Assembly (NCBI GenBank): GCA_032622095.1
Contig: CP136068.1
Coordinates: 55,020,025 to 55,084,024, forward strand
Direction: 5' to 3'
DNA from: Siphonodentalium dalli
Lineage: Eukaryota > Mollusca > Scaphopoda > Gadilida > Siphonodentaliidae
Length of the DNA stretch: 64,000 nt
Shown: one piece after another, positions 56,541 through 64,000 of the stretch
How positions within the stretch are numbered: position 1 is the stretch's first letter
How the letters are laid out: each line of letters begins with the position of its first letter
The notes under the pieces: generated by a model
What the model saw: only the letters and a program-made list of their open reading frames with translations
The model's database searches: none
Told to the model about the DNA's origin: nothing
Translations under genes and position numbers: made by a program

Positions 56541-57423
56541 GGGGGGGGGGGCAGGGGGGCCGGAAAAAACCTGCAGACACAGGGTGGAAAAAACTGTTTT
56601 CTTCGGTTTGGGTACCCCCCCCCCCCCCAAAACAGCAAAATCTGCAGTTTTTTTCCACTGACCATTTGCCCCCCCCCCCCCCCCCAGAAAAATCAAATCT
56701 ACCCCAGCCGGACAACAACTCGGTTTGACCGGAAACCGAAAAAAACACCTGAGCATACAATTCACGAGAAGGTGCTTGGTAACTTAGTTTAGATTATTAT
56801 GACTAAAATGGTCATTGTCTACCAGTAGAACGCAGATTTGTACCTCGTGATGTCATGACATGTACAAACATGTATATTGGTGATCGCAACGCTATGTATG
56901 CACTTTAAAAAATGACAACTAGTTATTACCTCGACTTTGAAAAATCTGATGCAAATGAGATGAGTGAGATACCAGCATATAACTGTTTTCTGATACCATT
57001 GGAGGAGAAATTGTTTAATACATGGGATAGTTCTGCAGTAAAAATTTGCCATATAAGCGATCGCAGGGTAGAATTCTGCAATCGACTGGTAGACACTGAC
57101 ATAGTTGGCATTATTAAGAGGGTTAATGGGGTCAATATCACATGTAAACCAAGACAGTGGTTATCCAAAATTGTTTTATGTGGATTGTACTACTCATGTA
57201 TATATGATTTGGATATTAAGGTTAATCCATATTCTATAAAATGAGAGAAAATTGAAGTTGTGAGTCTGAAAATACATATTTGGAATTTTTTTTACATGCA
57301 ACCCCCCCTAAATGAATAAGGACAAAATTTACGTGTAAATTTTTTACGCCCATGTACCCCCCCCCCCCCCCCCCACCCCCGGTACGTTGTGTCCCGCAGT
57401 TTTTTTTCCGCGGGGGGGGGGGG
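56541..57423 (+). mobile_element. Poly-G-ended TIR element M1, copy B
   Basis: Inverted relative to copy A (47169-48013). Ends are G-runs followed by CCGGAAAAAACCTGC on the left and gcagttttttttccgc before G/C runs on the right. Long C-runs also occur inside (56617-56629, 56670-56686, 57357-57374). No target duplication is visible, perhaps because the homopolymer ends have changed length. Confidence 0.75.
56912..57244 (+). CDS. Unrecognised 110-aa frame of element M1, copy B
   Basis: Same frame as at 47361-47645, here with an upstream ATG (MTTSYYLDFEKSDANE...) giving 110 codons. It starts just after a pyrimidine-poor, A-rich tract and ends SIK-stop. The two copies differ by a 3-bp in-frame indel, and five of eight substitutions change the residue. 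Function unknown; no motif, signal peptide or clear membrane segment beyond a short hydrophobic stretch near the end. Confidence 0.3.
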   Translation: MTTSYYLDFEKSDANEMSEIPAYNCFLIPLEEKLFNTWDSSAVKICHISDRRVEFCNRLVDTDIVGIIKRVNGVNITCKPRQWLSKIVLCGLYYSCIYDLDIKVNPYSIK

Positions 57424-58017
57424 ATACCTGGTAATTATCGCAGTATATGATATCCACCACGGTATCAAGTCGATTACTGTTGTGGAGCACCATGCAGTTA
57501 TGATACACCAACAAATATCACACCAAAAGTTGAAAATTAAAACAGCCACATGGATCTTGTTCAATGAACTTATATATGCATGAATAAGATGAATCACTAA
57601 ATTATATTTTCATGCTTGTTTGTGTAATGCCAATCAATGCAGCCTGACAACATGGATGGGTGGAGTTTATAAATTGACAGCCGAAACAATGTTGGCAACT
57701 TCAAAGTTCATTATGTGCTACATTTAACCCCCCGTATATACAATACAATTTTTCTATCAGCGTTCCCATGTCCTATATTTGGAGTACTATATACATGTAC
57801 ATGTAACGAAGGCCATCCGTTCCACAGATATGAGGAAAAACACTGCATTTTATTTTCATGCATGCGAAACATGACAACATGCATATGGGGTGTAACATGA
57901 CAACATGCTTGACTTATTCTTAGGTACATGGAAAAATAGGTACGCGGAGCAATACATAACACCTAGTCTGCTTAGTATATTTTACATAAATATCAACCGA
58001 TTTTGTGCAGTGTTGAA
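57424..58017. other. No recognisable gene
   Basis: AT-rich sequence inside T3 with catgtacatgta-type short palindromic tracts. Confidence 0.4.
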
Positions 58018-58059
58018 GCGGTAACCTTCTAGTACTGCTGTGTTAGAAGTTTCTGGTGT

Positions 58060-58149
58060 GAGACCACACAAGCCATATTTCTGAATAAATCCTGAAAAAT
58101 TACCCTCAATCCTGAGGTTAAGTGGTCACTTACTTTGGGCATTACTGTA
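58060..58149. mobile_element. Mariner-like MITE, 3' fragment
   Basis: Right half of the MITE at 60644-60827: acaagccatatttctgaata, cctgaaaaattacc, then ttaagtggtcacttactttg and CATTACTG followed by TA. The left half is missing or unrecognisable. Confidence 0.7.
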
Positions 58150-58404
58150 ATTCCCTGACATTCCCCCAATATATGACTAAAAGAAAATTCACCCTTTTGA
58201 AGTTTTGATATCGTTTAACCATGAAATGGCTCGAAAAAGATGTTTTATGAGATTTACGTTTGTTTTTTATTTAATTTTGTTTGTTCAAGTAGCATATCAA
58301 ATGAGTGAAATTTTATTTTAGTCATTCATGTGGGTATCGTGAGTGGGGAGATATTTAAGGGGAGGTATCCTGTTACAACGGTATATGCTACTAGTACATG
58401 TACA

Positions 58405-58556
58405 TAAGTATTAACTGTCATGTGGACTGTTTTTATGGAGATGTAACCGTGAGGTAAGTGGACATAACTTGTGTAAAACCTTTTACATACAAGTTATGAC
58501 CACTTACCTCACGGTTACATCTCCATTAAAATAGTCTACATGACAGTTAATCCTTA
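58405..58556. repeat. Foldback, about 72-bp arms
   Basis: taagtattaactgtcatgtg and its complement at 58537-58556 frame nearly perfect arms that include ctcacggttacatctccat; loop of about 8 bases. MITE-like. Confidence 0.93.
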
Positions 58557-60643
58557 TATTTATATATATTTAGCGAAAAAGCCACTTTTGTAAATGTATT
58601 TAAATTGAATAGTGTATCGTGACAAAAACAGCCCAAAGTACACAATAGCACCCTTGGAAAAAGTTAATAGGAACAATTTCTCTTCATATTGCAACCAGGT
58701 GATGTATTAAGTCAATCCTGCGCGAGTCCAAATGCGCCCAAAACATTACGCGTTCGTCTTTCCAAACCCAATGACGTATGGATGGTGTTGTGAGCTTGGT
58801 GTTATGAGCCGTTGCGCATTCACCGAGAAATAACTGCAACTAGCCACGTGGGCGCGGACCAATCAGTATGCTGGATTTAGTGATGACAACACTTAGTATG
58901 TAAATATATGTATTTGTAGCTGATTCTGACCAACATGCAGCGTTTGAATGGATAACAATACTCTTATAACTGCCCCCCCCCCCCCCCACCCCCGGGTGAT
59001 TAATTTGGACCGTACATCTTAATAATATGTACATGATTAGTCATTCCGCTTTTCTGATGTCATTACAAGCATTCAAATCTTATTTTTCAGACAGGAGGAG
59101 CTGCCTGATTGGATTGAGACATACAAATTTCATTCAAGGCCTGATATCTGATAACCAATCATAAAATCATGTTTCCTGAGTGTTTCTTGCAGATAATGAT
59201 TACACTTGATACCAATATTATTAATTCTGTCCAAGACTGGATGAGGAAGGATTTCAAATGTTATTCGGTGTACATGTAACGGATACATGTAATCTAGATG
59301 TTATCGGTATTCGTCCATGCATGACATAATGTGAGTTGTTGCTTTGTGACAGTCCTGGCTATATACATGTACCATATGTATACCAATGAATGGTATGCAC
59401 TGAATTCAGTACTGTGCAGTGTGCAGCGAAGGGGAGGCTTTAATATATAACCAAATGATGACCAATGTCTTCATCAAAGGCAAAAATGACACATCCATTC
59501 CTTCCTTGATGGAGACCGATCAGTGACGTCTACATTTTATCAGACTTAGTGGTGAAAATCTTGGCAAGTGAAGTTAGTGAATTCAATTCTACAACATACA
59601 TGTACATGTACCTGTATGCTTCTGTATGTACCTGTATGAGTCTCAGAAAATGTGCACTATGGCATCCAGTGTCTGCATAACCTTTGTTATACCGTACTTC
59701 ATACTACATTGACCAGAATTTGGAGGTGTACCAGTTTCATATCTCTACACAAAGCACAACAGTACCCATGGATCAGTCTCAAGCCTTGTTTCTGAGCTTG
59801 TCTGAAGGATATGAACTTTTAAAGATATATTATGCACTTGTTCTGGTGCGTGAAACTGATCAGTTAGTACCAAGGCAGGAAGAAGGTAGCATTCTACTAA
59901 CATAGCCGAAAATCGAAAGCAAATCAACCGTATCACTCCATAGAACACATTGTCTGAACTACGCTCATTTGTGAATATTTACTACTCGATTCGGGGCGCA
60001 TCTATCGGCGATAATATAACGAAAACGAGTTCGCCTTTGATAGTTACTGCATTTAATTATGTATACGAATGATGGTGTGTGTTGTTAATTTGGATATAAT
60101 ATTTGTAAAAAGTACTACTTTGAACAAGATTATTCTCCATTTATATTTTATCACCCTATTGGAGTGTTTCACATCACTTTAAGTGACAAATTATTGCAGC
60201 ATGTCAATATAATCAGATTCATGTACATGTACACACATACAGGCCTTAAAATCCATCACAGAATAAAAATATTCTGATGTTCCTTTATCTTTGTCAACCT
60301 GCTGTATCACCAAGTAATATGTACAAGGAGCTTAATGTGGCTTAGACATGTACCATACATGTACATTTAAAGACAGATAATCCGAGTTCACGCTCCTCAA
60401 TTACCATTTCTTTGGCTTCAGGGGTAAAAATAACTTATTCGAGTTGAGGAACACACCCTTTAAAGTTCTGAGTTAATAAATATAATTTTTTGAAATCTGT
60501 TATTTTTCACCACCATGAATATTTCCCGGCCTAGCAAATATTCAATGAGTCGATTGACATAATCTTGATACCAAGTTGCGATGAACAAAATGTTGATTTA
60601 TAACACGTTTTGGAAAATGTTACACTAGAGTTGACAGTAGTTA
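58557..60643. other. No recognisable gene
   Basis: AT-rich. Contains a C-run (58974-58987) and several acatgtacatgta palindromic tracts. Frames on both strands at 59684-59948 overlap and lack motifs. Confidence 0.4.
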
Positions 60644-60827
60644 CAGTAATGCCCAAAGTAATTGACCACTTAACCACAGCAGAATTAAATGGCTTGTTGC
60701 CATTCATCGGAAAGCTCTTGGGGAGAGCTTTCCGATGAATGGCAACAAGTCATATTTCCGACTAAATCCTGAAAAATTACCCATAATTCAGCTGTGGTTA
60801 AGTGGTCGATTACTTTGGCCATTACTG
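60644..60827. mobile_element. Mariner-like MITE, complete, TA target site
   Basis: 184 bp starting CAGTAATGCCCAAAGTAAT and ending ATTACTTTGGCCATTACTG, flanked by TA on both sides. The 36-bp TIRs also share gaccacttaaccacag. The centre is a second palindrome (ggcttgttgccattcatcgg). TA duplication and CAGT ends suggest Tc1/mariner mobilisation. Confidence 0.85.
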
Positions 60828-61089
60828 TAGCATTATGTTTTGGTAAATGGTAATTAATTGATTAAGAAATGTTGTTCTTAGAATCTGATGATATGGAGAC
60901 CATGGAGAGATTGTTTACCTTTAATTGTCAATGTTGACTTTAAAGCATACTAGTAACATATGTTATGTTTATTTTATGTATCCCTGCATAAAATGGGGTG
61001 ATAAATTTATATTATACTCACATCTGGTCTTTTGATATTTTGTGAGTAATTTATATGAAAGAATGGCATTGCATGCTAGCAATTCTGAT

Positions 61090-61249
61090 AAACATCACTG
61101 TTAAAATGAGGCTTGTTGCCATTCATCGGAAAGCTCTCAGAGAGCTTTCCGATGAATGGCAACAAGCCATATTTCCGACTAAATCCTGAAAAGTTACCCA
61201 TAATTCTACTGTGTTTAAGGAGTCGATTATACTCGGGGGCATTACTGTA
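61090..61249. mobile_element. Mariner-like MITE, 5'-truncated
   Basis: Shares the central palindrome (ggcttgttgccattcatcgg) and right end (gcattactg then TA) with 60644-60827; the left TIR is absent. Confidence 0.8.
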
Positions 61250-61917
61250 TTCGATATCTCAAGCTGTTGCATACCGAAAAGACTTGGGCTAGTACCTGAA
61301 CAGTAAACCTGCAATCTGCATGATTCATGAAACAGCTATTGAAACCATGCTGTATATACACAGAATTACACAATTTTGTTTATGGGTTTGTTGATATGAC
61401 ACGAGTGCTAGCGCACAATGACGGAATGAACAGCACACCCTAGAGTTCTATCTTTCCTCAATGGCACAAGTGCTGTATCAACAAATCCATTAATACAAGT
61501 GTCTTTCTGTGTTTATTACACATCACCCGTCCTAGAATATGTGCATTTAAAAATACAGGGTTACGATGTTTATTAAGGCACATACAGTGCTTGTTTTGTC
61601 ATGTGTGATGATTTTTTTTCCTATCGTTTGAACTGGATACTCAAATAACAGAAATTGTTATATATTTTTTTAGCAACCGACAGATTTGAGGTAACTCTTT
61701 CTATAAATATATTGAAAATCATGTGTCGGGATGTAATTATTAGCAATCAATATATTTTTTGTTGCATATATAGGTTTATACAATTTTAAGAGGCAGAACA
61801 AGATACAGGTACTTTGTATAGTTTCATTTCGCGAATGTACACAGTATCTTGTTTGGCCTCTTGCAATTTTAGAAACCCATAACTGTAACAAGAAATTGTT
61901 GATTGTATATTTAAAGT

Positions 61918-62418
61918 TTAAAGGTACACGAGGCCTTGGCGGTGGGTATGCTGTGAAAATATTTCCACCGGTCAAAAACCGCCACAAACAGAAAGATTAT
62001 TAAAATGTAGACAGACTTTGTCCGTATACAAATAAGAAATATCGCATAAACAGTATGTTATTGTCATATGTTTGACCATTCTTATGTAAACAAAAGCATA
62101 AAAAGGTACTTTCCTGGTGTTTGTTTATATTATGATGGTAAACATAAAGAGCGTTCATTGTTGCTGAATTTTGATATGGAACGAATAAAGAGCATTTATA
62201 TGATTTGTGTGTGATTAGCCAGTAACACTGTGCTGCCTTCTGTAACACAATCAGGCTCCTGCTTAGGTAAAATATAGTAGGTCTTTATGATAGCATGCTG
62301 TTTACGCGATGGTCATGGTATATATGAACAAAACTCTATGCGTTTTAATGTTTTTCTGTTTACGGTGATTGAAACAAATATGAATATTTTCGACAACTAA
62401 GGCCTCCCGTGCCTTTAA
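61918..62418. mobile_element. TTAA-flanked TIR element
   Basis: Element 61922-62414 (493 bp) begins AGGTACACGAGGCCTTGG and ends in the inverted form ctaaggcctcccgtgcct, with TTAA at 61918-61921 and 62415-62418. TTAA target sites are used by piggyBac, Kolobok and ISL2EU-type elements. No transposase is inside, so it is non-autonomous. Confidence 0.75.
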
Positions 62419-63075
62419 GCCCCCTTATTGTCTCTATTATACATTTAACAATGATATTTACAAAGAAGTTTTTATATTCAGAATAAATGTCAATTGTATA
62501 TTTTAAAACACAATTGAAATTATATATTAATTTAAAATTAAATGTTTTTCTTAATTAAGAATTGTTTTCTAATGTATCTTTCCTAATTGGGGAAAATATT
62601 GCTAGTTAAGAAAACTTGTTTTCCTTACTTAGATTTATTTTCCTGCTTGAGAAAATCTCATTCTAGAAAAAATTGGCATCACTTAAGAAAAAATATCTTG
62701 ACGATATTTCTAACTATAGAAAATATAATTTCTTGTTCTAGATTAATTGTATAGCTTTCTTAAATTTCTAGCTATTCTCCCAAGATAATCGCAGTATCTT
62801 AAACTTATCTTATTTCAAGAAAAATAAACTTATGTGAGAAAAACAATCTTTCCTACATTAAGAAAAAAAATCTATACTAAGATTTTTTTACTAGGATTTT
62901 CTTACTAAGATTACTGTGTTTTCTTAAAGAAATTTTCTCAGACAAGAAATTTTTCCACCCTTTCATTTCTTGACCTAGAAAATATGTTTTTCTTATTTTT
63001 CTAGCTATTCTCCCAAGATAATATCTCATTTCAAGATATTTTTTTTCCTGAATTGAGAAAATATTTTTGGCAGTG

Positions 63076-63372
63076 CAACAACAACAGCGGCAGTTCCACC
63101 TACTCAGCGGGGACCACCTAGCTGTTCTGAGCGCTCTGGAGGCGATGGCAGAAGCAAAGGAAGCACAGAACGCATTGGCAGAGTTACAAGAATTAGTAGA
63201 AAATCAAGCCAGGGCCATCGCCTCAGAACCAGCAACAACAACAACAGCAACAACATCAGAAAATAGAAGAAAAAAAGAAGGCAAAGACCAACAAAAAACA
63301 ACGCCTAGATCATTTTCATCCATGTTCATCATCTCATGTTTATGTACATCCCATAACATGTATTTCAAATAA
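63076..63372 (+). CDS. Coiled-coil C-terminal coding fragment, 5' end cut by T3
   Basis: Directly after T3's right end the frame reads QQQQRQFHLLSGDHL, then an Ala/Glu/Leu helix with heptad character (LSALEAMAEAKEAQ, LAELQELVENQA), a Thr-rich stretch, a Lys-rich stretch (ENRRKKEGKDQQK) and a stop at 63372. The codons before 63076 lie in T3's terminus. The reading phase here continues that of the Pro/His/Gln-rich frame ending at 50462 if a 2-bp or 8-bp target duplication is discounted. The two pieces may therefore be one gene split by T3. AATAAA at 63367-63372 overlaps the end. Function unknown. Confidence 0.4.
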   Translation, partial: QQQQRQFHLLSGDHLAVLSALEAMAEAKEAQNALAELQELVENQARAIASEPATTTTATTSENRRKKEGKDQQKTTPRSFSSMFIISCLCTSHNMYFK

Positions 63373-64000
63373 ATTTCAAAAATCCTCCCGGGTTAAATCC
63401 CAAACCCCATAAAAACAAAAATTTGTCCGCTACATACATTAATATGGCACTCTCTACGTGCCCCAAATGGGTCTAACGGGTGTATCCGTGGGGAAGATAA
63501 TGGCACAGGTTAAACATGTCTAAAGTCATACTGTCGGGAATCAGAGATTCTTATATATAGTCATCTAACGGTCTAGTTTAAAGACAGGGATGGCGAATGG
63601 TTAGGGGCGCCAACATTATGGAAAGTTGTTGTAGCTGGTCTGTATCACACCTATGTATAATCATTTCCGCGATATACGTGGAATCTAAATGTGTAGTTCA
63701 AATGTTCTGAATTTTCGCTGTTCGAAGCAGTGATGAGGGCTGGGGATGGGCTCAAATTTTTTTATAAAAAATTGATTTGTATGTATAGTCATCTCCATTA
63801 TACACGGAATCAAATCGTGTCACTCAAGTTTGCCAAAGTGACGTCGTCATGGTGAGGGAAGTGGTTGTGGGAGTGGCACCAATATAGATTGTTATCGCAT
63901 ATTTTCTCCAAATTTGTTTACATGTATAAGGGATCTATTTTTTTATTGAGGAACTGTTGTTGTATTCGGGCACTAAAATTGATATAATATTTTCGTCTAT
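63373..64000. other. No recognisable gene
   Basis: AT-rich 3' flank with a weak direct repeat of a tatagtcatct-containing segment near 63555 and 63785. Confidence 0.4.

Larger units (their letters stand above)
50463..63075. mobile_element. Large TIR element T3, 12.6 kb
   Basis: Termini CACTGCCAAAAATA and TATTTTTGGCAGTG are exact inverted repeats. Similarity continues inward for about 45 bp (both sides reach atatcttgaaa), followed on both sides by several hundred bp packed with ttcttaagaaaa-like subterminal motifs (50500-50770 and 62540-63050). Flanking dinucleotide CA on both sides; the 8 bp are cagcacca and caacaaca. CACT ends, dense subterminal repeats and large size are CACTA (EnSpm)-like. 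No transposase is recognisable inside. The interior holds a 383-bp satellite, an M1 copy and several MITEs, so part of its length comes from later insertions. Confidence 0.7.

Noticed and set aside
56411-56792. Gly- and Pro-rich frames on both strands
   Set aside because: Generated by G- and C-runs at the M1 ends.

Overview
This window is eukaryotic nuclear DNA, almost certainly from an invertebrate animal, with a marine lophotrochozoan such as a mollusc as my best guess. It has no operons or long prokaryote-style genes. Coding pieces are single exons or decayed fragments in AT-rich, repeat-dense DNA with many (TA)n, (CA)n and (CAGA)n tracts. The animal placement rests on a Rep-helicase Helitron, a non-LTR retrotransposon with an apurinic-type endonuclease, Harbinger-like and other TIR transposons, and an exon for a secreted cystine-knot protein. 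The mollusc guess is weak and rests on general repeat style.

Layout. 1-3.3 kb: mostly unassigned, with a 25-bp minisatellite and a probable SWIM-type exon on the minus strand. 3.47-16.97 kb: hairpin-headed repeats (families A, B, C) arranged head to tail and split by a 10-kb block carrying a decayed minus-strand Helitron. The Helitron body is tandemly duplicated with a 2,999-bp period. 16.97-19.7 kb: a local direct duplication (family P). 19.8 kb: a LINE 3' tail. 21.6-22.4 kb: a secreted cystine-knot (CTCK, bursicon-like) gene, the best host-gene candidate. 22.7-29 kb: a MITE, minisatellites and unassigned sequence. 29-32.4 kb: endonuclease and RT fragments and a Harbinger-like element. 32.4-45.3 kb: two inverted copies of a low-copy segment (family Q), each interrupted by TIR elements. 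Because each copy preserves the other's empty site, the insertions can be read base by base. 36.6 kb: a C2H2 zinc-finger exon. 46.2-48 kb: a LINE 3' end and an element with poly-G termini and a 9-bp target duplication. 49.9-63.4 kb: a GC-rich low-complexity coding region split by a 12.6-kb element (T3) with CACTGCC termini, which holds a 383-bp satellite and several smaller elements.

How it fits together. Nearly all structure is nested transposition and local duplication. No complete transposase, reverse transcriptase or Rep-helicase frame survives, so the elements look non-autonomous or dead. The most informative signals are the reciprocal empty sites of elements T1 and T2, the covarying hairpins at the heads of families A/B/C and in the LINE 3' tails, the recent tandem duplication inside the Helitron, and the large T3 element. 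All identifications come from reading motifs by eye. No database search was possible.
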